In this document: positions 17,122-24,615 of the stretch, in pieces
Position numbering within the stretch: position 1 is the stretch's first letter
Layout of the letters: the number at the start of each line of letters is the position of its first letter
Source of the DNA: DATCVA01 sp036567205
GTDB lineage: Bacteria; Pseudomonadota; Gammaproteobacteria; Burkholderiales; Burkholderiaceae_B
Length of the DNA stretch: 26,323 nucleotides
NCBI GenBank assembly: GCA_036567205.1
Contig: DATCVA010000031.1
Span: forward strand, 1-26,323
Reading direction: 5' to 3'
Notes under the pieces: model-generated
Database searches by the model: none
Told to the model about the DNA's origin: nothing
The model's input: the letters and a program-made list of their open reading frames with translations, nothing else
Made by a program: the position numbers and the translations under genes

Positions 17122-17150
17122 ATTGTATAGAAACCCGTTGTGCATTGCAA
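17122..17150 (-). promoter_or_regulatory. Sigma-70-type promoter of the putative small RNA
   Basis: On the minus strand, TTGCAA (17145-17150, four of six to consensus) and TACAAT (17122-17127, five of six) are spaced by exactly 17 bp. Transcription would start near 17115. It points at the strong terminator 130 bp further on and lies 118 bp beyond the coq7 stop, so it makes an independent unit plausible. Bases 17151-17268 between it and coq7 are AT-rich, and I see nothing else in them. Confidence 0.5.
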
Positions 17151-17268
17151 GGTGAATTTCGAAAAGTGTTGCTCAATAGCCAATTTGTTGTTTTTTTGAC
17201 ACATCAACACCAGTTTTTATTGACGCCACCTAGGGGAAAACCTTTATTCAGTTACAAAAGACTTGCCG

Positions 17269-17952
17269 TTAAATCCAATATGCCGTTGTCGTCATGATTT
17301 TAGCCATGCCTCGCATGGCAAATTGAACAGGCTTGGCCAATTCTTGCGCGCCGCGGCTTTCTGCCGTTGAACGATGAGCGATTTCATCGTCCCGCATTTG
17401 CTCGACAATACGGCGCGACCGTACGTCCGCAGCCGGCAACTCGTCCAGGTGCTTGTTTAAATGATCCTCGACCTGAGCTTCCGTTTCTGCCATGAAACCC
17501 AGGTTTTTAGGAATGCCGGCATAACTGGCCGCCAGCCCCAGGGAAAATGATCCGGCATACCACAATGGATTCAAATAACTTGGACGGCTTTGCAATTCGT
17601 GAAGACGGTCGCGGCACCACACAAGATGATCGACTTCTTCGGATGCCGCCTTAAGCAATACCTGCTGTATGGATGAATCGCGGCAAAACACCGCCTGCCC
17701 GCGATACAGGGCCTGGGCGCACACTTCACCCACATGGTTCACCCTCATTAAAGCGGCCGCATGCCGCTGCTCGGCAGTGCTCAGCTCTTGTTGAGCAACA
17801 GGTTCGGGTTTGCCGGCTGGATTAGGCCGCCCGGCATGGGCGGCTCCGGTTAGCACTTGCAGCGCCCGCCCCACTTCGGACAAAACATTGTCCAATACAC
17901 TGACACGCCGTGAAAATGTGGAGCCGCCTGATATTGCGCCCTGTTCGCTCAT
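17269..17952 (-). CDS. coq7: Demethoxyubiquinone hydroxylase Coq7
   Basis: A 227-aa di-iron monooxygenase that hydroxylates 2-polyprenyl-3-methyl-6-methoxy-benzoquinol in ubiquinone synthesis, at the inner membrane face. The carboxylate/histidine di-iron ligands of the Coq7 family are in VNHVGEVCAQALY, ASEEVDHLVWC, MAETEAQVEDHLNKH and MRDDEIAH. The N-terminal 60 residues are variable. I chose the ATG at 17952 because AAGG lies 6 nt upstream; an earlier TTG-type extension of 12 residues is unsupported. Its transcript would run toward the small RNA gene. It diverges from the OsmC-family gene. A loose dyad (CTCTTG at 17973-17978, CAAGAG at 18000-18005) lies in the leader without obvious meaning. 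Confidence 0.95.
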   Translation of the reverse strand: MSEQGAISGGSTFSRRVSVLDNVLSEVGRALQVLTGAAHAGRPNPAGKPEPVAQQELSTAEQRHAAALMRVNHVGEVCAQALYRGQAVFCRDSSIQQVLLKAASEEVDHLVWCRDRLHELQSRPSYLNPLWYAGSFSLGLAASYAGIPKNLGFMAETEAQVEDHLNKHLDELPAADVRSRRIVEQMRDDEIAHRSTAESRGAQELAKPVQFAMRGMAKIMTTTAYWI

Positions 17953-18131
17953 AATCAACCTTAAAAAAACATCTCTTGCCAAGCCCAACTAGCCAAGGCC
18001 AAGAGTCAACCAGTATTATCCCTGCTATCCATAGTACAAAACATTTTAAATTAATGTTTAATTCGACTTCCAAATCAACCGCCGACTGTGTCGGCTTGGC
18101 TCGCGGCATACATGTATTGTCCAGGCCTATA

Positions 18132-18160
18132 TTGGGAAATCGAATAAGGCACGCTACACT
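18132..18160 (+). promoter_or_regulatory. Sigma-70-type promoter of the OsmC-family gene
   Basis: TTGGGA (18132-18137) and TACACT (18155-18160) are spaced by exactly 17 bp, giving a start near 18167 and a leader of about 45 nt. The palindrome at 18172-18186 lies immediately downstream of this start. Confidence 0.5.
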
Positions 18161-18171
18161 TTAAGCTGAGC

Positions 18172-18186
18172 CGGTAATAGTTACCG
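18172..18186. promoter_or_regulatory. 15-bp palindromic operator candidate
   Basis: CGGTAA and TTACCG flank TAG as a perfect dyad of 6-bp half-sites. It sits just after the predicted transcription start of the OsmC-family gene, where a bound repressor would block initiation or elongation. No regulator gene is in the window, and the motif does not match an operator I can name. Confidence 0.4.
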
Positions 18187-18211
18187 CATAGATCATAGCA
18201 ACGAGGTTTGT

Positions 18212-18634
18212 ATGGAATGCACAATCGATTGGGGTGGCCCTGAGGGCATGGTATTTGTGGCTCGCACAGGCAGCGGCCATATTACGGCCATGGATGGCGC
18301 ACCCGAAGGCGGCGGCAATAATCTTGCGCCGCGGCCCATGGAAATGCTGCTTACCGGCGCGGGCGGCTGCGCAGCCTACGACGTCGTCCTTATCCTGAAG
18401 CGAGGCCGCCACGCCATAACAAACTGCCAAGTTAAACTAACCAGCGAACGCGCCGCAACCGATCCCAAGGTGTTCACCAAAATCCACTTTGCGTTTACGG
18501 TTACGGGATCAAACCTGCCCCAGGCCGCGGTCGAGCGTGCCGTGCAGCTATCCCACGACAAATACTGCTCGGCGTCGGCCATGCTGGCCAAGACGGCCGA
18601 AATCACGCACTCGACCACCGTAATTAATACGTAG
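18212..18634 (+). CDS. OsmC/Ohr-superfamily protein
   Basis: A 140-aa protein of the OsmC fold. The two redox-cysteine positions are present in TGAGGCAAYDVVLIL and HDKYCSASAMLAKTAEI, and the NLAPRPMEMLLTG stretch leading into the central helix is typical. Members reduce organic hydroperoxides with these cysteines, though the YhfA-like branch, which this resembles in length and in RPMEMLL, has no firmly established substrate. The ATG at 18212 is preceded by a weak GAGG. A promoter and a palindrome lie directly upstream, so its expression is probably regulated. It is followed after 62 bp by thyA on the same strand. Confidence 0.88.
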   Translation: MECTIDWGGPEGMVFVARTGSGHITAMDGAPEGGGNNLAPRPMEMLLTGAGGCAAYDVVLILKRGRHAITNCQVKLTSERAATDPKVFTKIHFAFTVTGSNLPQAAVERAVQLSHDKYCSASAMLAKTAEITHSTTVINT

Positions 18635-18696
18635 TCATTGGCCAAAAACGTCTGCAGCCCGTTGTTTAACCTGTTATTTATCGCCTGCCATTACCT

Positions 18697-19491
18697 ATGC
18701 ACCAGTACGAAGATTTCATGCGCCATGTTTATGAACATGGCCAAACCAAAACAGATCGCACCGGAACAGGAACGCGGTCGGTCTTTGGGCATCAGATGCG
18801 ATTCAATCTGGCCGAAGGCTTTCCGTTAATCACTACTAAGAAGCTACACACAAAAAGCATTTTCATCGAGCTGCTCTGGTTTTTGCGCGGCGACTCCAAC
18901 GTGCGCTGGCTTCAAGAGCGCGGCGTATCCATCTGGAACGAGTGGGCCGATACCCAAGGCAACCTGGGGCCTGTATATGGCGTACAGTGGCGCTCGTGGC
19001 CCACACCGAGCGGTCAGCACATTGATCAGATTTCGCAAGTGCTCGAGCAAATCCGCGTCAATCCCGATTCGCGCCGACTAATTGTATCGGCCTGGAACGT
19101 CAGCGACATTCCTAATATGGCCTTGCCTCCGTGCCATGCTTTTTTTCAGTTCTATGTGGCCGACGGCAAGCTGTCTTGCCAGTTATACCAGCGCAGCGCC
19201 GATATTTTCCTGGGTGTCCCGTTTAATATCGCCAGCTACGCCCTGCTTACCCATATGGTGGCGCAGCAATGCGACCTTCAGGTCGGCGACTTTATCTGGA
19301 CAGGCGGCGATTGCCATTTGTATAGCAACCACCTCGAACAAGTTCAGTTGCAGCTCTCGCGTACGCCCCTGCCCTATCCCAGGCTCAACATCAAGCGCAA
19401 ACCGGTGACACTTTTCGATTACGAATACGAAGACTTTGAAATTCTCGGCTACGAATCACACCCTCATATCAAAGCGCCCGTGGCGGTTTAA
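18697..19491 (+). CDS. thyA: Thymidylate synthase
   Basis: A 264-aa enzyme, the same length as E. coli ThyA, that methylates dUMP to dTMP with 5,10-methylene-tetrahydrofolate. The phosphate-binding Arg is in DRTGTGTRSVFGHQMRF, the catalytic Cys in LPPCHAFFQFYV, and the substrate-binding residues in QRSADIFLGVPFNIASYALL; the C terminus is HIKAPVAV, the usual ending. The start codon has no good Shine-Dalgarno sequence but agrees with the family N terminus. It is followed after 12 bp by folA, which recycles the dihydrofolate it produces; this thyA-folA pairing is common in proteobacteria. Confidence 0.98.
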   Translation: MHQYEDFMRHVYEHGQTKTDRTGTGTRSVFGHQMRFNLAEGFPLITTKKLHTKSIFIELLWFLRGDSNVRWLQERGVSIWNEWADTQGNLGPVYGVQWRSWPTPSGQHIDQISQVLEQIRVNPDSRRLIVSAWNVSDIPNMALPPCHAFFQFYVADGKLSCQLYQRSADIFLGVPFNIASYALLTHMVAQQCDLQVGDFIWTGGDCHLYSNHLEQVQLQLSRTPLPYPRLNIKRKPVTLFDYEYEDFEILGYESHPHIKAPVAV

Positions 19492-19503
19492 GCGAATCAT
19501 TAC

Positions 19504-19998
19504 ATGCCTTACCCCTACATAAAATTTGTCGTCGCCTATTCGGACAACCGGGTCATAGGGCGCGACAATGCCCTGCCATGGCGTTTGCCCAGCGACCTGG
19601 CCCACTTCAAGCGAAACACCCTGGGCCAACCTATTATTATGGGCCGCAACACCTGGGAATCTCTGGGCCGCCCGCTGCCTGGCCGCCCCAACCTCGTCGT
19701 TAGCCGCAACTCCAACTTCCACGCAGAAGGCGCCAGTGTCTTTGCGTCAGTGCAAGACGCCCTAAGCTCTTGTGCAGACCAGCCCAGCGTATGCATTATC
19801 GGCGGGGCTCAGATTTTTGAACAAACCTTGCCGCTCGCCGACGAAATCATTGCCACCGAAGTGCATGCCCAAGTCGACGGCGACGTCTTTTTTCCGGTGT
19901 TGAACCCCGCGCAGTGGCAAGAAACCGAACGTCTTGCCCAGCCGCACGAGAATGGGTACGACTTTGATTTTGTAGTGTATAAACGAGTAAATGCCTAA
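19504..19998 (+). CDS. folA: Dihydrofolate reductase
   Basis: A 164-aa NADPH-dependent enzyme reducing dihydrofolate to tetrahydrofolate. It shows the N-terminal IGRDNALPWRLPSDLAHFKR segment with the catalytic Asp in PSDLAHF, the cofactor-loop IIMGRNTWESLGRPLPGRPN, and VCIIGGAQIFEQTLPLADE. The C terminus has the usual FDFVVYKR ending. It lies 12 bp after thyA and most likely shares its transcript. The gap of 42 bp to the aminotransferase gene contains that gene's ribosome-binding site and no clear terminator. Confidence 0.97.
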   Translation: MPYPYIKFVVAYSDNRVIGRDNALPWRLPSDLAHFKRNTLGQPIIMGRNTWESLGRPLPGRPNLVVSRNSNFHAEGASVFASVQDALSSCADQPSVCIIGGAQIFEQTLPLADEIIATEVHAQVDGDVFFPVLNPAQWQETERLAQPHENGYDFDFVVYKRVNA

Positions 19999-20040
19999 CC
20001 CTATGTAGTTCCGGATTGCCAGCTAACCTGAAGGGCCGCC

Positions 20041-21366
20041 ATGAACGCAAAACCCAATGTTCCCGATCTGTCGAACCTCTGGATGCCGTTCACGGCCAAC
20101 CGCCAATTCAAAGAGCATCCACGCCTGCTCACTCAGGCAAAAGGCATGTATTACACCTCTGCCGATGGGCAAAAGCTCCTGGACGGATCTGCGGGTCTCT
20201 GGTGTGTAAACGCCGGACATGGACGTCAGGAAATTATTGACGCCCTGGCGCGGCAAACCGCCCAGCTCGATTACGCGCCGGGTTTTCAACTGGGCCATCC
20301 TGTTTCCTTTGTAGCGGCTACCGAAGTAGCCAAACTCATGCCGCCGGGCATGGATCGAATTTTCTTCACCAACTCGGGATCCGAGTCGGTCGACACCGCG
20401 TTAAAGATTGCCATCGCCTATCACCGCGCTCGCGGCGAAGGCCAGCGCACCCGCTTTATAGGCCGCGAACGCGGCTACCACGGAGTGGGGTTCGGCGGGA
20501 TCTCGGTGGGTGGAATTTCCCCCAACCGCAAGACTTTTTCGGGCGCGCTTCTACCCGGCGTCGATCATTTGCCGCATACCCACGACTTGTCGAAAAACGC
20601 CCATTCGCATGGACAGCCAGCCTGGGGCGAACACCTTGCCGACGAACTCGAACGGCTTGTAGCGTTGCACGACGCCTCTACCATCGCAGCCGTCATTGTC
20701 GAACCTGTTGCAGGTTCTACCGGTGTGCTTATACCGCCCAGGGGCTACCTGGAAAAGCTGCGCGTCATTACGGAAAAGTACGGCATATTGCTGATTTTCG
20801 ACGAAGTAATCACCGGCTTTGGCCGTCTGGGCGCCGCCACAGCCAGCGAGTTCTTTAACATTACCCCCGACCTTATTACCTTAGCCAAAGGGATCAGCAA
20901 CGCCAGTGTTCCAGCAGGCGCGGTCGCCATCAAACGCGGGGTGTACGACACAATCATCAATGCGACTGAAACGGGAATAGAATTTTTTCACGGCTACACG
21001 TATTCCGGTCATCCGCTGGCAGCGGCCGCCATTGTGGCCACGCTAGGCATCTACGAGCGCGAAAAACTCTTTGCTCGAGCTAATACACTGGCACCCAAAT
21101 TCGAAACCGCCGCCCATCAGTTAAAGGATTCACGCCATGTCATTGATGTGCGCAACCTGGGGCTGGTGGCCGGTATTGAACTCGAACCGCGCCCAGGAGC
21201 CCCAGGGGCACGCGCAGCAGAAGTCTTCAACCGATGCTTCGACCAAGGCGTTCTGATCCGATACACCGGCGACACCCTGGCTGTCTCGCCCCCGCTAATC
21301 ATCGACGAGGCACAAATCGACCAACTTTTTAATACTATTGCGAACGTATTGAAAACAATAGACTAA
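20041..21366 (+). CDS. Class III (omega) aminotransferase, probably beta-alanine--pyruvate transaminase
   Basis: A 441-aa PLP enzyme of fold-type I, class III. It begins DLSNLWMPFTANRQF and has SAGLWCVNAGHGR, the cofactor loop TNSGSESVDTALKIA, the PLP Asp in LIFDEVITGFGRLG and the Schiff-base Lys in DLITLAKGISNASVPAGAV. This set, with FFHGYTYSGHPLAAAA, is that of omega-amino acid:pyruvate transaminases, which move the amino group of beta-alanine or other omega-amines to pyruvate. The exact amine is not readable. The ATG at 20041 has GAAGGG 5 nt upstream. No functional tie with the folate genes upstream is evident. Confidence 0.9.
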   Translation: MNAKPNVPDLSNLWMPFTANRQFKEHPRLLTQAKGMYYTSADGQKLLDGSAGLWCVNAGHGRQEIIDALARQTAQLDYAPGFQLGHPVSFVAATEVAKLMPPGMDRIFFTNSGSESVDTALKIAIAYHRARGEGQRTRFIGRERGYHGVGFGGISVGGISPNRKTFSGALLPGVDHLPHTHDLSKNAHSHGQPAWGEHLADELERLVALHDASTIAAVIVEPVAGSTGVLIPPRGYLEKLRVITEKYGILLIFDEVITGFGRLGAATASEFFNITPDLITLAKGISNASVPAGAVAIKRGVYDTIINATETGIEFFHGYTYSGHPLAAAAIVATLGIYEREKLFARANTLAPKFETAAHQLKDSRHVIDVRNLGLVAGIELEPRPGAPGARAAEVFNRCFDQGVLIRYTGDTLAVSPPLIIDEAQIDQLFNTIANVLKTID

Positions 21367-21459
21367 GCATCGGGGCCACTGGGCAGACAGGCTGGAACGT
21401 CTGCAAATAATGCTTGGCCTTGAGCCGCATGAAATACGCGGCATTTAAAAGAATGCAAT
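21367..21459. other. Convergent intergenic gap with two small dyads
   Basis: GCAGAC/GTCTGC and GCCGC/GCGGC form short inverted repeats between the convergent aminotransferase and dehydrogenase genes. Neither is followed by a T run on either strand, so they are at best weak transcript-end structures. Confidence 0.25.
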
Positions 21460-22521
21460 TCAAGCGCTCCCGGACTCGAATGCTTCCATTTTTCCGGTTA
21501 TTGGTTGCTGATGCGCGTAAGCAACAACGTTTTGTAAGGCTCCTTTAAAACGATGCCCCATAGGCGTATTCGCTCCGGTATGGGGCGTTACGATCAGGTT
21601 GGGAATACCTGCCAAATGACCTGCCGGGACAGGTTCTATTTCGAATACATCCAGTGCGGCGAAACCGAGTCTGCCCTTCTTCAACATGGCGAACAATGCG
21701 CCTTGATCAACTTGATTGCCCCTTGCCGTATTGATCAGCATCGCATCGGATTTCATCATATCAAGCTCGGCTTTGCCGATTATAGGGGGCTGGCCATCGG
21801 GCAGCGTTGCATGGATACTGACAATGTCTGCGCTACCTAGCAGCTCTTCCTGGCTTACCCGCCTGCCCAGCAACTCATCCGGAATTCCTTGTGGCGGATT
21901 CCGTTTGGTATATAAAAGCTGCATTCCCAGTGCACGCGCACGCCAGGCCACTTCACGTGCTATTTCCCCAAAACCTATTAGCCCCAATGTCAGCTCAGAC
22001 AAAGGACGAAAACCATCCATCTTAAGCCCCAACCAGTTAGGATAGCGTTGAGTCTGTGTCGTTATCACCGGCTTCAGTTCTCGTGGATTTTCTCCGTTTA
22101 ATACGGCGTTTTGAGACGAGGTCAATTGCCGCAGGGACGCCATCAGCAATGCAAGGGTGTGCTCGGCGACGGCAACGTGGCCTGCATCGGGCAACATGGA
22201 AACTGTAATGCCGCGGGCACGACATGCATCGACATCCACCCTCTCGATTGAGCGGCCGAGCTTCTGGACAAAGCGCAAATTCGTTGCGCGCTCGATAGCT
22301 TGGCGGCCCAACCCACGACTTGTCAAAATAAGCGCGTCGCAGCGCTGCAGCGCCGAGCCCCAGTCATTATCGCCGTCGTGCAAATCATACTCAAAACAAG
22401 CCTCCGCCAGCGAGTCAGGCCGACCAATATTGATCTCTGCCTGATACTGGTCAGGTCGTCCCCGTAATGCGGATCCGATCAATATCGTTTGAGCATCGTG
22501 GCAAAGTTCTGTCTTAGTCAA
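21460..22521 (-). CDS. D-isomer-specific 2-hydroxyacid dehydrogenase family protein
   Basis: A 353-aa NAD(P)-dependent oxidoreductase. The Rossmann loop GLIGFGEIAREVAWRARALG has Ala in place of the third Gly. The catalytic trio is in NTARGNQVD (Arg), VFEIEPVP (Glu) and TPHTGANT (His). Basic residues just after the second strand (LYTKRNP) hint at NADP(H), which is inference. The substrate-binding half is divergent, so lactate, glyoxylate or phosphoglycerate are all possible substrates. The start is a TTG at 22521 with GAGGG 9 nt upstream. It overlaps the end of the upstream receptor gene by 8 bp, so both are one operon; no ATG is available near the N terminus. Confidence 0.9.
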   Translation of the reverse strand: MTKTELCHDAQTILIGSALRGRPDQYQAEINIGRPDSLAEACFEYDLHDGDNDWGSALQRCDALILTSRGLGRQAIERATNLRFVQKLGRSIERVDVDACRARGITVSMLPDAGHVAVAEHTLALLMASLRQLTSSQNAVLNGENPRELKPVITTQTQRYPNWLGLKMDGFRPLSELTLGLIGFGEIAREVAWRARALGMQLLYTKRNPPQGIPDELLGRRVSQEELLGSADIVSIHATLPDGQPPIIGKAELDMMKSDAMLINTARGNQVDQGALFAMLKKGRLGFAALDVFEIEPVPAGHLAGIPNLIVTPHTGANTPMGHRFKGALQNVVAYAHQQPITGKMEAFESGSA

Positions 22522-23506
22522 GTTGAATGCCCTCTTCCTTAATCAGCTTGTCCCATACGCGCCAATCCTTTTCTATAAATTTAGCGAAGTCCTGCGGACT
22601 TCCGCCCTGCGGCTCCAACGCCAGCGATTGCAATTTCTGACTTACTTCAGGCATTTTCAAAATGTCGCCCACATCTTTATTCCATTTCATGACAATGTCT
22701 GCAGGTGTGCCTTTCGGTGCGAATGTGCCGAACCAGGATGTAACCTCGTAGCCCGGCAAGCCAGACTCCGCGATGGTTGGAAGGTCGGGGGCCAATGATG
22801 AACGTGCGGTCGTTGTAAGCGCGAGCGCGCGAAGCTGACCTGACTTTATATAAGGGAAAGCTACGGGCAACGCAATAAAGCTCATGGTGACGCGGCCGCT
22901 AATCAAGTCGGCCATGGTAGCGCTTGCACCTTTATACGGCACATGAAGCATTTTTACGTTCGCCATTTTGCTGAATAGCTCGCCAGCCAGATGGGCGCCA
23001 GAACCGGCACCGGCCGAGGCATAACTGAGCTGACCAGGCTTAGATCGAGCCAGTTCAATCAACTCTTTAACTGATTTGGCCGGAACCTGTGGATTTACTA
23101 CCAGCACATTAGGTGATGTAGCCGCGAGAATGACTGGGGAGAAGTCCTTTATTGGATCATAAGGCAACTTTTTGTACAGGCTACGATTGATCGTAAATGA
23201 GTTAATTGTCATCAACATGGTATAGCCGTCGGGCGCGGCTCGTGCGACTTGCACGGTGCCTACGTTACCGCTGCCGCCGGTCTTGTTTTCTACAACAATA
23301 GATTCCTTCCATTTTTCGGACAGCTTCTCACTGATTACGCGAGCGACAGTATCGGTAGCCCCGCCTGCGGCAAAGGGGACTATGTAGCGAATAGGCTTAT
23401 TGGGATAGCTACTGGTGCTGGTCTGTGCGTCCGCAACCGATAGTGCGCCAGTGGATACGGCTACACAGGCAAATTTTATAATTACATGCCATAGTGATTT
23501 TTTCAT
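22514..23506 (-). CDS. Bug/TctC-family periplasmic solute receptor (tripartite tricarboxylate transporter)
   Basis: A 330-aa secreted binding protein. A signal peptide of about 27 residues has a basic MKKSLW start, a hydrophobic core and a likely cleavage near VADAQ. The mature part has the family marks YPNKPIRYIVPFAAGGATDTVAR, VENKTGGSGNVGT, DGYTMLM, ASAGAGSGAHLAGELF and VPYKGASATMADLISGRV. Bug proteins bind carboxylates, amino acids or vitamins, and many are orphans without their own membrane subunits, as here: no TctA or TctB gene is in the window. The ATG at 23506 has a good AGGAG site. Lying between a transporter and a hydroxyacid dehydrogenase, it probably senses or imports an organic acid, which is inference. 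Confidence 0.94.
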   Translation of the reverse strand: MKKSLWHVIIKFACVAVSTGALSVADAQTSTSSYPNKPIRYIVPFAAGGATDTVARVISEKLSEKWKESIVVENKTGGSGNVGTVQVARAAPDGYTMLMTINSFTINRSLYKKLPYDPIKDFSPVILAATSPNVLVVNPQVPAKSVKELIELARSKPGQLSYASAGAGSGAHLAGELFSKMANVKMLHVPYKGASATMADLISGRVTMSFIALPVAFPYIKSGQLRALALTTTARSSLAPDLPTIAESGLPGYEVTSWFGTFAPKGTPADIVMKWNKDVGDILKMPEVSQKLQSLALEPQGGSPQDFAKFIEKDWRVWDKLIKEEGIQLD

Positions 23507-23539
23507 TTGTCGTCTCCTAGTTTGTTGTCTTGGGGTTTA

Positions 23540-23668
23540 TTACCGACTCAAGATCCGTCGGAAGTTGGCCACGGCCAAACTGATGCCGCGCCCTATGGTC
23601 GTACTGCCGCCAGCAATCAGAAGCACCTTGTTCTCCAGCCCGTTCCCGACCACATTGCCTTTATTCAT
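23540..23668 (-). pseudogene. N-terminal remnant of a short-chain dehydrogenase/reductase
   Basis: A 42-codon frame starts MNKGNVVGNGLENKV and continues into LLIAGGSTTIGRGISLAVA, which is the first beta strand and the glycine-rich NAD(P)-binding turn of an SDR enzyme. It then leaves the family pattern in NFRRILSR and ends at a TAA. The remaining 200 or so residues of a normal SDR are absent; the Bug receptor gene starts 33 bp later. It keeps a good AAGGAA ribosome-binding site, so it may still be translated. The likeliest history is an internal deletion or frameshift plus deletion that fused the start of an SDR gene to the receptor leader. Confidence 0.6.
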
Positions 23669-23745
23669 TGCGCTTCCTTTATGTTGAAAGCTGCATAGGT
23701 ATCGCTAGCAGCCGCTATTGTTTACGGGATACAACCCCGTCCCTG

Positions 23746-24615
23746 TCAAGACTGCATGCCCCACCGGCGTACAGTCACCGCTTCGATTTTCTGAAAAACC
23801 ATGTGCTCGACGAACAAACCAATCAGTATGACCGAAAGCAAACCCGCAAAGACACTGGGGATTTCCAATAGATTCTTGTTCTCGTAGATGAACCACCCCA
23901 GACCGCCCGAGCCCGAAGCCACACCGAATACCAGTTCGGCGGCTATCAAAGTACGCCAGGCAAAGGCCCAGCCAACCTTCAGACCTGCAAGGATGCTGGG
24001 GAAAGCCGCCGGTATGAGCAAAAGCGCTATATAACGAATACCTGTAAGGCCATAGTTGCGCCCCACCATACGCAGTGTTGGCGACACGGCAGTAAATCCG
24101 GAATGGGTATTCAATGCAACAGACCAAAGAACCGAATGCACCAGCACAAATACAAGACTTCCGTTACCCAATCCGAACCAGATAAGAGCCAGCGGCAAGA
24201 GCGCAATCGCGGGCAACGGATTGAACATCGCAGTCAAGGTCTCAAGAAGATCATTTCCGACGCGTGAGCTCATCGCAAGAGCCGCCAGGATGGCAGCCAG
24301 CAATATCCCCACGAAATATCCGACAAGCAGAACCTTGATGGACATCCAGCCTCGCTGTAGCAAAACGCCGCTTGCCAAGTTGTCGTAGAGCGCCCGCAGG
24401 GTGTCCGTCAACGTGGGGAACAACAGTGAGTTATCCAGCACGGCGGCATACAGTTGCCACACGGCGGCCAGGAGAAGTACCAGTACGACCTTGCGGAACG
24501 AGGTCGTGTTATACAACTTCTCGCCAAGCGACAGCGGTTTTTGTATGACCCCGAAAGCGCTGTCGTCCACATCGCGCACATACTCGGGGCGAGCAGAAAG
24601 AAGTCGGCTACTCAT
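23746..24615 (-). CDS. ABC transporter permease, SsuC/TauC/NrtB type
   Basis: A 289-aa inner-membrane protein with six predicted hydrophobic segments and the BPD-transporter coupling region (AVSPTLRMVGRNYGLTGIRYIALLLIPAAFPSILAGLKVGWAFAWR, cited by position about residues 175-220). FNPLPAIALLPLALIWFGLG is the typical segment before it. This family imports sulfonates, nitrate, taurine or pyrimidine precursors together with an SsuA/NMT1-like binding protein. The ATG at 24615 overlaps the ATPase gene end by 8 bp, so the two are translationally linked. The binding protein expected with them is not in the window, and the substrate is therefore open. Confidence 0.92.
   Translation of the reverse strand: MSSRLLSARPEYVRDVDDSAFGVIQKPLSLGEKLYNTTSFRKVVLVLLLAAVWQLYAAVLDNSLLFPTLTDTLRALYDNLASGVLLQRGWMSIKVLLVGYFVGILLAAILAALAMSSRVGNDLLETLTAMFNPLPAIALLPLALIWFGLGNGSLVFVLVHSVLWSVALNTHSGFTAVSPTLRMVGRNYGLTGIRYIALLLIPAAFPSILAGLKVGWAFAWRTLIAAELVFGVASGSGGLGWFIYENKNLLEIPSVFAGLLSVILIGLFVEHMVFQKIEAVTVRRWGMQS

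Noticed and set aside
16970..17155. A 61-codon plus-strand open frame, and a strong plus-strand AGGAGG followed by an ATG at 17025
   Set aside because: The 61-codon frame starts inside the terminator hairpin and has no family resemblance. The ATG at 17025 ends after four codons. The purine run is better explained as the complement of the CU-rich RNA loop.
17973..18005. CTCTTG/CAAGAG dyad in the coq7 leader
   Set aside because: Only 6 bp arms with a 21-bp spacer; not distinguishable from chance.
21367..21459. Dyads as intrinsic terminators between convergent genes
   Set aside because: Stems of only 5-6 bp with large loops and no T run on either strand.
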